Origin: Photobacterium aquimaris
Lineage (GTDB): Bacteria; Pseudomonadota; Gammaproteobacteria; Enterobacterales; Vibrionaceae
Reading direction: 5' to 3'
Assembly: GCF_002954455.1 (NCBI RefSeq)
Contig: NZ_MSCC01000003.1
Coordinates: forward strand, 215,900-279,899
Length of the DNA: 64,000 bases
This document shows, in pieces, positions 42,101-50,268 of this stretch. The position numbers and the translations under genes are program-made. The notes beneath the pieces are model-generated. The model saw only the letters and a program-made list of their open reading frames with translations, had not been told where the DNA came from and did no database searches. Each line of letters opens with the position of its first letter. The stretch's first letter is position 1.

Positions 42101-42222
42101 AATTCGTAACCGACTGAAAAAAGTCAATTCATATTCATATTGTAGAATGGATGTAAAAGCTGAAACTTGCTTTCAATAGCATAAATTACATTCGCTATGT
42201 GAACTGTATCGCATTGTGTAGT

Positions 42223-44424
42223 TTAAGTTAAATCTTGTGGTTCGACATCAATTGACCAACGAATTTTTTTTGCTAGTGGCAATAGTTGAATCGCAGGTTT
42301 AGCAATAGTAAGTATTTGCTGTAATTTATTTCGATTAGGTATCTGTAAAATTAACTGCCATCGAAATCGTCCTGCACGTCGAGCAAGCGGTGCTGGGTTA
42401 GGTCCTAATACACAACAATCTTGATCGTAAACTGGGCTCGCTTCAAAAATAGCGCGCACTTGTTGTAAAAATTGGCACACTTGATCACTGTCATTGGCTT
42501 CGGCGCGCAATAGCACTAAGTGTGTAAAGGGCGGTAATAGCGCTTGGCGACGTTCAGTTAATGCTGCTTGAGAAAAAACACCATAGCCTTTGTGCAATAA
42601 TGATTGTAGCAGTTGATGTTCAGGATGATGGGTTTGTAAGAGTACTGAACCGGGCTTACTGGCACGTCCTGCACGGCCAGCAACTTGAATAAACAACTGG
42701 GCTAACCGTTCTGAAGCACGAAAATCATTACTAAATAATGCACTATCAACATCAATCAGCGCGACCAAAGTAACGTTGGGAAAGTGATGCCCTTTAGCCA
42801 GCATCTGAGTACCGATTAAAATTTGATATTCATTGTTTTTAATCGCTTCTAAATAGTTTTCTAGTGATCCTTTACGGCGAGTGCTATCACGATCAATACG
42901 AACCGTTTTAAATTCAGGAAACAGTTCTGCTAGTTGCGCTTCAAGTTGTTCAGTACCGACACCGACCGGCAGCAGTTGGGTTGAACCACACTGTTGGCAT
43001 TGGTGCATTATCGGTCGTTGCGTTGCACAATGATGACAACGTAATTCACCTGATTGCTGGTGAAGGGTGTAATAGGCGTCACAACGGTTACATTCTGCGA
43101 TCCACCCACATTCGTGACACATCATTGCTGGTGAAAAACCGCGGCGATTAAGAAACAGCATCACTTGGTTACCAGCATTGAGGTGCTTGCGCATTTCCGC
43201 AATGAGTGGTGCTGATAAGCCCGCATTTAAATATAAGCCTTTGACATCAATCACCCCGTGGCGTGCAGCACTTGCATTACCAGCGCGCTTTGAAAGGGTT
43301 AGGTAATGATATTTACCTGTTTGTGCGTTATGTAAAGTCTCAAGTGCAGGGGTAGCAGAGCCTAAAACAATCGGAATGTTTTCTTTATTTGCACGCATCA
43401 CCGCCAGATCACGAGCATGGTAACGCAGGCTGTCTTGTTGTTTATATGAAGCATCATGTTCTTCATCAACAATAATAATACCGAGATCCGCAAATGGCGT
43501 AAACAGTGCAGAGCGAGTACCGATAATGATCCCTGCTTGGTTATCCCGTCCTGCAAGCCACGCCGTCATACGCTCGCTATCGTTGAGACCGGAGTGAACG
43601 GTTTCTAACGGCACATTAAAACGGCGCTTAAAGCGGTTAATTGTCTGCGGTGTTAAGCCAATTTCAGGCACTAAAATCAATGCCTGTTTACCTGCTGCTA
43701 AAATGGGTTCAAGCAGATTAAGATAGACTTCGGTTTTACCTGAGCCGGTGACACCATCTAATAGGTAACAGCCAAATCCCGGGTTACTGTTAACCGTCGC
43801 AATGGCTAATGCTTGTTCTTCATTTAGACGTGGTTTTTGTTCGGTAATAGCAAACTGTGGTTGCCACTGCAGTTGTTTAGGTTGCTGCTGCTGTTCGACT
43901 ATCCAACCTTTTTGCATCACTGTTTTTAGGGTAGCACTGCTCACATCATCGGCAAGTAAAGCGTCATGACTCAAAGGTCCATGACGTAATAGATTGAGAA
44001 TTTGGGCTTGCTTGGGCGCACGCTTTAAACCATTAAGTGGTTGCTCTCGTCCAGTATCGGTTAACTGCCAATATTTTAACGTCACTGTTGATGCTTCGCG
44101 ACCTTTACGCAATAACGCTGGCATGGCATTGGCTAATGCATCACCTAATGGATATTGATAATAACTACTGGCCCATTTTAACAACCCAAATAATGGTGGT
44201 TGCCACAAAGGTTGGTTATCTAATACTTGCTGAATCGGTTTTAATTGTTGGATTGGAAAATCTGAATCATTACCGATAGCCACCACGATCCCTACCAATC
44301 GCTGTCGACCAAAAGGCACCAGTACCCGTCCGCCAATAACGGGTGTCATATTAGGTTTGATTAAGTAATCAAAATTTTTGTCGAGTGGGACAGGTAAAGC
44401 AACGCGTGCTATTGGGTGGGTCAT
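42223..44424 (-). CDS. priA: Primosomal protein N' (replication restart helicase PriA)
   Basis: 733 residues (E. coli 732). Walker A GVTGSGKT at 224-231, DEEH box in IIVDEEHDASYK, and the zinc-binding cysteine clusters CHECGWIAECNRC and CHHC...CQQCG between helicase lobes. The N-terminal 3'-DNA-binding domain starts ARVALPVPLDKNFDY. It reloads the replisome at stalled forks. It is divergent from rpmE and upstream of cytR on the same strand. Confidence 0.97.
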   Translation of the reverse strand: MTHPIARVALPVPLDKNFDYLIKPNMTPVIGGRVLVPFGRQRLVGIVVAIGNDSDFPIQQLKPIQQVLDNQPLWQPPLFGLLKWASSYYQYPLGDALANAMPALLRKGREASTVTLKYWQLTDTGREQPLNGLKRAPKQAQILNLLRHGPLSHDALLADDVSSATLKTVMQKGWIVEQQQQPKQLQWQPQFAITEQKPRLNEEQALAIATVNSNPGFGCYLLDGVTGSGKTEVYLNLLEPILAAGKQALILVPEIGLTPQTINRFKRRFNVPLETVHSGLNDSERMTAWLAGRDNQAGIIIGTRSALFTPFADLGIIIVDEEHDASYKQQDSLRYHARDLAVMRANKENIPIVLGSATPALETLHNAQTGKYHYLTLSKRAGNASAARHGVIDVKGLYLNAGLSAPLIAEMRKHLNAGNQVMLFLNRRGFSPAMMCHECGWIAECNRCDAYYTLHQQSGELRCHHCATQRPIMHQCQQCGSTQLLPVGVGTEQLEAQLAELFPEFKTVRIDRDSTRRKGSLENYLEAIKNNEYQILIGTQMLAKGHHFPNVTLVALIDVDSALFSNDFRASERLAQLFIQVAGRAGRASKPGSVLLQTHHPEHQLLQSLLHKGYGVFSQAALTERRQALLPPFTHLVLLRAEANDSDQVCQFLQQVRAIFEASPVYDQDCCVLGPNPAPLARRAGRFRWQLILQIPNRNKLQQILTIAKPAIQLLPLAKKIRWSIDVEPQDLT

Positions 44425-44627
44425 ATTTGATCGCTTTAATTGAGCTTATACTAAATAGTAACAGATCGCGTGATAGGGAATCAGTACTGCAATATGACCA
44501 CTATTATTGACTGTTTTAGCGATGAATAAAATAGAGTGATAAAAAACAGTACTCGAGTTGATCTCTGGGGAATGATTGATTACTATACGCCGCCTGATTT
44601 GTCGTAAATCTACGGCAGACTATTTTA

Positions 44628-44692
44628 TTAACCACGTGTGGTGCCCGGCTTTGGATCGGGAGAGCGACACGGCCTTAACTTGAGGTTTCCCC
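44628..44692 (+). promoter_or_regulatory. Candidate bL31 autoregulatory leader of rpmE
   Basis: The 65 bases before rpmE contain a short ACCA-CGTG-TGGT hairpin, a CCCG...CGGG stem and CCT...AGG pairing next to the start codon. bL31 autoregulation through the rpmE leader and a gammaproteobacterial L31 leader motif are known; whether this sequence matches that motif needs a covariance search. Confidence 0.45.
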
Positions 44693-44905
44693 ATGAAACA
44701 AGGTATCCACCCAGAATACAAAGCAGTAAACGCTCGTTGTTCTTGCGGCAACACTTTCGTATTTAACTCTACTATGAGCAAAGACGTTAACCTTGACGTA
44801 TGCGATAAGTGTCACCCATTCTACACTGGTAAGCAACGTCAAGTTAGCTCTGGTGGTCGTGTTGATAAATTCAACAAGCGTTTCGGTGCACTTGGTAGCA
44901 AGTAA
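44693..44905 (+). CDS. rpmE: 50S ribosomal protein bL31 (zinc-binding form)
   Basis: 70 residues as in E. coli. The cysteine pairs CSCG (about 16-18) and CDKC (about 37-40) mark the zinc-containing C+ form. KQRQVSSGGRVDKFNKRFG near the C-terminus is conserved. bL31 bridges the two subunits. It is monocistronic, divergent from priA, and closed by a terminator. Confidence 0.97.
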   Translation: MKQGIHPEYKAVNARCSCGNTFVFNSTMSKDVNLDVCDKCHPFYTGKQRQVSSGGRVDKFNKRFGALGSK

Positions 44906-44925
44906 TTACTTGTCGACCAAATGTA

Positions 44926-44957
44926 AAAAAGAGGGATGCCTAGGCATCCCTTTTTTT
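44926..44957 (+). terminator. Intrinsic terminator after rpmE
   Basis: AGGGATGCC pairs perfectly with GGCATCCCT around TA, followed by seven T. Lies between convergent rpmE and metJ. Confidence 0.92.
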
Positions 44958-44980
44958 ATCGCTTCAATATGTAACACACA

Positions 44981-45006
44981 AAAAAACCAGCATAAAAGCT
45001 GGTTTT
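44981..45006 (-). terminator. Intrinsic terminator after metJ
   Basis: On the minus strand AAAACCAGC pairs with GCTGGTTTT around TTTTAT, then more T, 20 bases after the metJ stop. Confidence 0.9.
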
Positions 45007-45025
45007 CTGCTACCTGATATACGTA

Positions 45026-45343
45026 TTATTCATTAATGTCTTCGTAACTGATGCCCATCGCTTCCATTAAGGCTTTTGCTTCTGCTGGCAGATCATCGGG
45101 ATGATCTTTACGAATGTCGTCATCAGTAGGTAACGGCTGACCAGTATAAGCATGCAAAAAAGCTTCACATAATAGTTCACTGTTGGTGGCGTGGCGCAGG
45201 TTATTGACCTGACGACGAGTACGTTCATCAGTAAGAATTTTGAGAACCTTTAATGGAATAGACACTGTAATTTTTTTTACTTGTTCATTTTTCTTACCGT
45301 GTTCTGCATAAGGGCTAATATATTCGCCATTCCACTTTGCCAT
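45026..45343 (-). CDS. metJ: Methionine repressor MetJ
   Basis: 105 residues, the exact family length. The ribbon strand KKITVSIPLKVLKILTDERT and the following helices (RRQVNNLRHATNSELLCEAF) are characteristic of this ribbon-helix-helix repressor, which uses S-adenosylmethionine as corepressor and binds tandem met boxes. It is divergent from metBL across the boxes at 45539-45570. Confidence 0.98.
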   Translation of the reverse strand: MAKWNGEYISPYAEHGKKNEQVKKITVSIPLKVLKILTDERTRRQVNNLRHATNSELLCEAFLHAYTGQPLPTDDDIRKDHPDDLPAEAKALMEAMGISYEDINE

Positions 45344-45538
45344 GTTTTACCTTCTCAGCGATGTTTAATTAATAATGATAACAATGTCGCGATGACGGTT
45401 GTTAGTGCATAGTCATGATAGGCGGCGATATTACGTGAACATCGTTAGTTTGTCCTCTATCGTGGTATACAACTGTTGCTAGATCACGACTATTTTTTTC
45501 AATAATTGAATTTTAGCGGGATTTACCGCTATAAGCAA

Positions 45539-45570
45539 AGACATATGGACGTCTAGAAGTGTTGACGTCT
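45539..45570. promoter_or_regulatory. Four contiguous met boxes (MetJ operator) before metB
   Basis: Consecutive 8-mers AGACATAT, GGACGTCT, AGAAGTGT and TGACGTCT match the MetJ consensus AGACGTCT at 6, 7, 6 and 7 positions. They abut without gaps, as MetJ arrays require, about 80 bases before the metB start. The 306-base metJ-metB gap holds no gene. Strong prediction. Confidence 0.88.
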
Positions 45571-45649
45571 TGTTTTTATATGGTTAAGGTTGTGTAACCA
45601 CTACAATTTATCTTCAGGGATCACCCCTTTTATAACAAGGAACGTTATT

Positions 45650-46816
45650 ATGAGTGACAAGCAGCTTGCAACAATTGCAGTCCGTACCGGTATTGATGTT
45701 GACTCACAATATAATGCCGTCGTGCCCCCGATCTATTTAACCTCAACTTACAGTTTTCCTGCCTTAGGTGAATTACCTCAATACGATTACTCTCGTTCAG
45801 GTAATCCTACTCGCAATACATTAGCGGATGCTTTAAGCGATATGGAAGGGGGAGCGGGCGCTGTTGTCACCAGTTGTGGTACTTCGGCAATGAATTTATT
45901 AGTGTCAGCATTGTTAGGACCGAATGATTTGCTTGTTGCGCCACATGATTGTTATGGTGGCAGTTATCGATTATTTAATACTCGAGCTCAGAAAGGTGAT
46001 TTTAAAGTATTATTTATTGACCAAGCAGATCCTGATGCACTAGCGGCAGCGTTAGCACAAAAACCGACCTTGTTATGGCTTGAAACTCCGTCTAACCCTC
46101 TGGTTAGAGTGATTGATATTGAAGCCATTAGTCAGCAAGCACAGGCTGTCGATTGCCAAGTCGCGGTTGATAACACCTTTCTATCCCCGTTATTACAACA
46201 GCCATTATCACTTGGCGCTGATTTTGTCGTGCATTCAACCACTAAATATATTAATGGTCATTCTGATGTTGTTGGTGGTGTGTTGATTGCGAAGCAGCAA
46301 TCTGCAGCTGAAAATTTAAGTTGGTGGGCGAACTGTATTGGTGCAACAGGTGCGCCGTTTGATGCTTATTTAACGTTGCGCGGCTTACGTACTTTAGCGC
46401 CTCGAATGAGAATGCATGAAGAAAATGGTGCGGCGGTATTAGCCTATTTACAGCAGCAACCATTGGTTGGCACGATTTACCACCCAAGTTTACCCACTCA
46501 TCCCGGACATGAGATAGCTAAGCGTCAGCAACGTGGATTTGGCTCAATGATGAGTTTTGAATTTGCAGGAACTGATCCGCAACTGCAACTATTTGTGAAA
46601 ACATTACAATTATTTTCATTAGCTGAGTCGTTAGGAGGAACTGAGAGTCTCATTGCTCATCCGGCTTCAATGACTCATCGTGCCATGACCGATGAAGCTC
46701 AACGGGCTGCTGGTATTTCAACGTCTTTATTGCGGTTATCGGTTGGGTTAGAAGATCCACGTGACTTAATTGCCGATCTTACCCACGCCTTTACTGTCGC
46801 GCAGGAGGCGTGCTAA
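45650..46816 (+). CDS. metB: Cystathionine gamma-synthase
   Basis: 388 residues from the ATG at 45650, preceded by AAGGAA; E. coli MetB has 386. PLP-binding Lys199 (VVHSTTKYINGHSDVVGG in parts), YSRSGNPTRNTL and ETPSNPLVRVIDI are the Cys/Met-metabolism enzyme motifs. It joins O-succinylhomoserine and cysteine to cystathionine. Its stop overlaps the metL start by one base. Confidence 0.96.
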   Translation: MSDKQLATIAVRTGIDVDSQYNAVVPPIYLTSTYSFPALGELPQYDYSRSGNPTRNTLADALSDMEGGAGAVVTSCGTSAMNLLVSALLGPNDLLVAPHDCYGGSYRLFNTRAQKGDFKVLFIDQADPDALAAALAQKPTLLWLETPSNPLVRVIDIEAISQQAQAVDCQVAVDNTFLSPLLQQPLSLGADFVVHSTTKYINGHSDVVGGVLIAKQQSAAENLSWWANCIGATGAPFDAYLTLRGLRTLAPRMRMHEENGAAVLAYLQQQPLVGTIYHPSLPTHPGHEIAKRQQRGFGSMMSFEFAGTDPQLQLFVKTLQLFSLAESLGGTESLIAHPASMTHRAMTDEAQRAAGISTSLLRLSVGLEDPRDLIADLTHAFTVAQEAC

Positions 46817-49230
46817 TGATAAAAGATCTACGTCAGTTGCATAAATTTGGTGGTAGTAGCCTTGCCGATGCGCAGTGTTATCGGCGCGTGGCAGAGATTT
46901 TAGAATCTTATTCTGCAACCAATGATATCGTAGTGGTTTCTGCAGCAGGAAAAACGACTAATCAACTGCTATTGTGGTTGGAACAATTGGTTACTGATGG
47001 CCGCTTAGCCCATGCAACACTATTATCTATTCGTAGTTTTCAACAGCAATTAATCTCTGAGTTGTTGGTACCAGATCACGCGCAATCATTACTGCAACAG
47101 CTACATGCTGAGTTAGCCCTGCTTGCTAAATGGGGCGAATCACCATTGACGACAGAGATAAAAAATGCCGTTTTAGGTCATGGTGAGTTATGGTCAGCAC
47201 GGTTATTAGCCGCGTTACTTAATCAGCACCAATTAGCAGCAGTAGCGATTGATTCTCGGCTATTTTTACGAGCTGATCATGCTGTTCAGCCAGCGGTTGA
47301 TAAAGCGTTGTCACAGCCGTTATTACAGCAGTTATTAGTTCAGTATCCTCAGCAACGCTTAGTGATCACCGGGTTTATGGCCGCTAATCAGCACCAGCAA
47401 ACAGTATTATTGGGTCGCAATGGTTCTGATTACTCTGCCACTATGATTGGCGCTTTAGCCGCTGTCGATCGCGTGACTATTTGGAGTGATGTTGCCGGTG
47501 TTTATAGTGCTGATCCACGCAAAGTTGCCAATGCATGCTTACTGCCGTTATTACGCTTAGATGAAGCCAATGAACTTGCTCGTCTTGCCGCGCCAGTATT
47601 GCATAGTCGTACTTTACAGCCGGTTGCGCAAAGTGCGATTGATTTAACTTTACGCTGTAGCCATCAACCGGAATCAGGATCAACACGGGTGGAGCGAGTA
47701 TTAGCATCGGGTCGTGGTGCTAAAATTATTTCGTCATTAAATGATGTGTGTTTGATTGAGCTAGGTGTGCCGCAAGGCATGGTATTGGCATCGGTACAAC
47801 ATGATGTCCAGCAGTTGCTTGATAAGTCTCAATTACAGCCATTGGCCCAAACGGTTGATCAAGGTAAGCGACGTATTATTTTGGCTTACACTCAAGAAGT
47901 GGTAAACAGCGTTCTTAGCTTGCTACAAGATAGTGGTGTTGCTGCCGAATTACGGCTGCGAGAAGGTTTTTCAATGGTGGCTGCTGTTGGAGCTGGTGTT
48001 TTAAATAACCCCAATCATTGCCATGGATTCTATCAGCAATTAAAAGGATTGCCGGTTGAATTTATGACAGAGACTGAGTCAGGGTTAAGCTTAGTTGCAG
48101 TGCTACGCGACGTTGATACTAATGCGTTAGTGAATGCGATTCATCAGGCGCTATTTCAAGCCCAAAAAAGTGTCGCAATTGTATTGTGTGGCAAAGGCAA
48201 TATTGGTAGTCACTGGTTGAGTTTGTTTAGTCGTGAAAAAGCAGCATTGGAGCAGCGTCATGGTATGAAATTTAGTTTAATTGGTATTGTTGGTCAGCAA
48301 CAATGCTGGTTAGACGGTCAGGGAATCGATCCTCAGACAGCCTTAGATCAATTTCCAGTGCATGCGGTAGATTATCAATTACCGCAGCTATTATCTCAGT
48401 TAGCCGCTGTTGAGTATGATGATGTGGTGGTAGTTGATGTGACCGCAAGTCATCAGTTGGCAGTGCTGTATCCACAAATTGCTGCAACAGGGTTACACCT
48501 GATCTCTGCCAATAAAATTGCCGGCTCTGCCACAACTTCTGAGTATCAAGCTGTGATTGATGCGTTTGCTAAAAGTAGCCGTTATTGGCTATCTAATGCC
48601 ACCGTTGGTGCAGGGTTACCGATAAACCATACCGTGCGTGATTTACGTGAAAGTGGTGATAGTATTTTAGCTATATCTGGCGTTTTTTCTGGCACTTTAT
48701 CGTGGTTATTTCAGCAATTTGACGGCAGTCTGCCATTTTCAGCTTTATTGGAACAAGCATGGCAGCAAGGGTTAACCGAGCCAGATCCTCGTCACGATCT
48801 CGATGGTAGTGATGTGATGCGTAAGCTGGTTATTTTGGCGCGAGAATCTGGATTTGAGATTGAGCCTCAGCAAGTACACGTTGAGTCATTAGTTCCTTTG
48901 AGTTTGCAGGCATTAAGCGTTGATGATTTTTTTGAACAAATGGCTGAGTTGGATTTGTTGTTGGCCGAAAAATTAGCCCGTGCGGTCAAGGAAGATAAAG
49001 TATTACGCTATGTTGCTCGACTTAATCGTCATGGAAAAGCTTATGTTGGTTTAGAAGCGTTGCCTAGTGAGCATGCATTGGCGAACTTATTACCTTGCGA
49101 TAATATCTTTGCGATTGAAAGTCAGTGGTATCGAGAGAATCCGTTAGTGATCCGTGGCCCAGGAGCGGGAAGAGATGTGACGGCTGGCGCATTAATCTCG
49201 GATATTAATCGGTTAGCAACGATGCTGTAG
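46816..49230 (+). CDS. metL: Bifunctional aspartokinase II / homoserine dehydrogenase II
   Basis: 804 residues (E. coli 810). The N-terminal aspartokinase starts LHKFGGSSLADAQC and has LGRNGSDYSATMIGALA; ACT-like regulation segments follow; the homoserine dehydrogenase part has IVLCGKGNIGSHWL (NAD(P) site), LISANKIAGS and DLDGSDVMRKLVILARESG. ATG at 46816 is preceded by AGGAGG seven bases away, better than the GTG at 46810. It feeds aspartate into methionine synthesis. metF, next in E. coli, is absent. Confidence 0.96.
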   Translation: MIKDLRQLHKFGGSSLADAQCYRRVAEILESYSATNDIVVVSAAGKTTNQLLLWLEQLVTDGRLAHATLLSIRSFQQQLISELLVPDHAQSLLQQLHAELALLAKWGESPLTTEIKNAVLGHGELWSARLLAALLNQHQLAAVAIDSRLFLRADHAVQPAVDKALSQPLLQQLLVQYPQQRLVITGFMAANQHQQTVLLGRNGSDYSATMIGALAAVDRVTIWSDVAGVYSADPRKVANACLLPLLRLDEANELARLAAPVLHSRTLQPVAQSAIDLTLRCSHQPESGSTRVERVLASGRGAKIISSLNDVCLIELGVPQGMVLASVQHDVQQLLDKSQLQPLAQTVDQGKRRIILAYTQEVVNSVLSLLQDSGVAAELRLREGFSMVAAVGAGVLNNPNHCHGFYQQLKGLPVEFMTETESGLSLVAVLRDVDTNALVNAIHQALFQAQKSVAIVLCGKGNIGSHWLSLFSREKAALEQRHGMKFSLIGIVGQQQCWLDGQGIDPQTALDQFPVHAVDYQLPQLLSQLAAVEYDDVVVVDVTASHQLAVLYPQIAATGLHLISANKIAGSATTSEYQAVIDAFAKSSRYWLSNATVGAGLPINHTVRDLRESGDSILAISGVFSGTLSWLFQQFDGSLPFSALLEQAWQQGLTEPDPRHDLDGSDVMRKLVILARESGFEIEPQQVHVESLVPLSLQALSVDDFFEQMAELDLLLAEKLARAVKEDKVLRYVARLNRHGKAYVGLEALPSEHALANLLPCDNIFAIESQWYRENPLVIRGPGAGRDVTAGALISDINRLATML

Positions 49231-49246
49231 TGCGTGTTCGAGAACC

Positions 49247-49279
49247 AAAAAAAGTCGCAGTTTAAACTGCGGCTTTTTT
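49247..49279. terminator. Bidirectional terminator between metL and aphA
   Basis: GTCGCAGTTT pairs with AAACTGCGGC (one G-U) between A7 and T6 runs, giving a terminator usable on both strands of convergent genes. Confidence 0.9.
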
Positions 49280-49292
49280 ATTTGATCATGAT

Positions 49293-49859
49293 TTAGTTGA
49301 TAGCAATTGTGCTATTTTCACCGTCCATATCTTTAAGTTCGGCTAATACTTCTTCTGCCCATAATATCCAAGCTTGGCGATTATGCAGACCACGACGCAA
49401 GGTTAAACGGTCTAGGCGTTGTTGGCGATCCATGTTTTTGTAATCACCAAAGTGAATTTGCTCTAGCTCTTGATAATGACCAATCAAAATATGTGATTCA
49501 TCAATTAAAGCTTCAAGTTGTTGCTGCATCGGTAATGAATTGTGAACGCCACAAATCAGCAGCTTGGCAGAAAACTCATCGCGAGTAGTGGGATTGCGAG
49601 CAGGTTCTTGGAACCACTCCAATAATGCTTGTCGACCAAGATCAGTAATCGAATATACTTTGCGATCAGGTTTACCATCTTGAGGTTCAAGACGACAGGT
49701 TACTTGGTCGTTGGTTGCCATTTTATTTAGTTCACGATATACCTGCTGGTGGCTCGCTTTCCAAAAATAACCAATACTGTGTGAGAATTCTTTGGTTATA
49801 TCATAACCCGTTGCTTCGCGAGTGCTTAGCACTGTTAAAATTACATGTGGTAGTGACAT
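49293..49859 (-). CDS. aphA: PadR-family regulator AphA
   Basis: 188 residues opening MSLPHVILTVLSTREATGYD and continuing with FWKASHQQVYRELNKM and PDRKVYSIT, which is very close to Vibrio cholerae AphA (179 residues). The winged helix is N-terminal and a long C-terminal helix (LTLRRGLHNRQAWILWAEEVL) forms the dimer. AphA is the low-cell-density master regulator of quorum sensing and, in V. cholerae, activates virulence genes with AphB. The tail is about 9 residues longer than in V. cholerae. Its targets here are unknown. Confidence 0.93.
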   Translation of the reverse strand: MSLPHVILTVLSTREATGYDITKEFSHSIGYFWKASHQQVYRELNKMATNDQVTCRLEPQDGKPDRKVYSITDLGRQALLEWFQEPARNPTTRDEFSAKLLICGVHNSLPMQQQLEALIDESHILIGHYQELEQIHFGDYKNMDRQQRLDRLTLRRGLHNRQAWILWAEEVLAELKDMDGENSTIAIN

Positions 49860-50268
49860 CTCTTCTATCCGTTAAATATATAAAATAAAAACACAATAGG
49901 GCTTAGATTATGTAACGCTTCAAAATGACGTTTTTAATTTATAATCGTGCTATTACACTGCCTAATTGTGGTCGCATAGAATATCATTAATTGACTCAAT
50001 ATCGATACTTCTAGTTGAATTATCTGTTACTGAGGCGTTTCAATTCATTATCTTGAGAGCTTACACTAAGTTAATTTAGCCCTAAAAAATAACAACCTGA
50101 TTGAAATCTATTCATCTTTTATCATATTGAGCATTTCTATCTTAGACTGTATAAGCAATATAGTGCTGTATCAAAAGTGAGACTTTATGATATTTTTTTA
50201 ACAAAATTATAAATAACGACTCAAAAAAAAGGCTATCAAAAGATAGCCTTATTACGATAATAATTTGA
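49860..50268 (-). other. aphA upstream region
   Basis: 409 bases without a gene between the aphA start and the ppc stop. It contains the ppc terminator (50223-50250) and about 360 AT-rich bases that must hold the aphA promoter and leader. In Vibrio this leader is a target of Qrr small RNAs and of LuxR/HapR; I cannot identify either site by eye. Confidence 0.6.
50223..50250 (-). terminator. Intrinsic terminator after ppc
   Basis: On the minus strand AAGGCTATC pairs with GATAGCCTT around TTTT, followed by more T, 19 bases after the ppc stop. Confidence 0.9.

Noticed and set aside
45581..45598. Tiny frame MVKVV in the metB leader
   Set aside because: No methionine codons beyond the start, no ribosome binding site and MetJ boxes already explain control; not a leader peptide.
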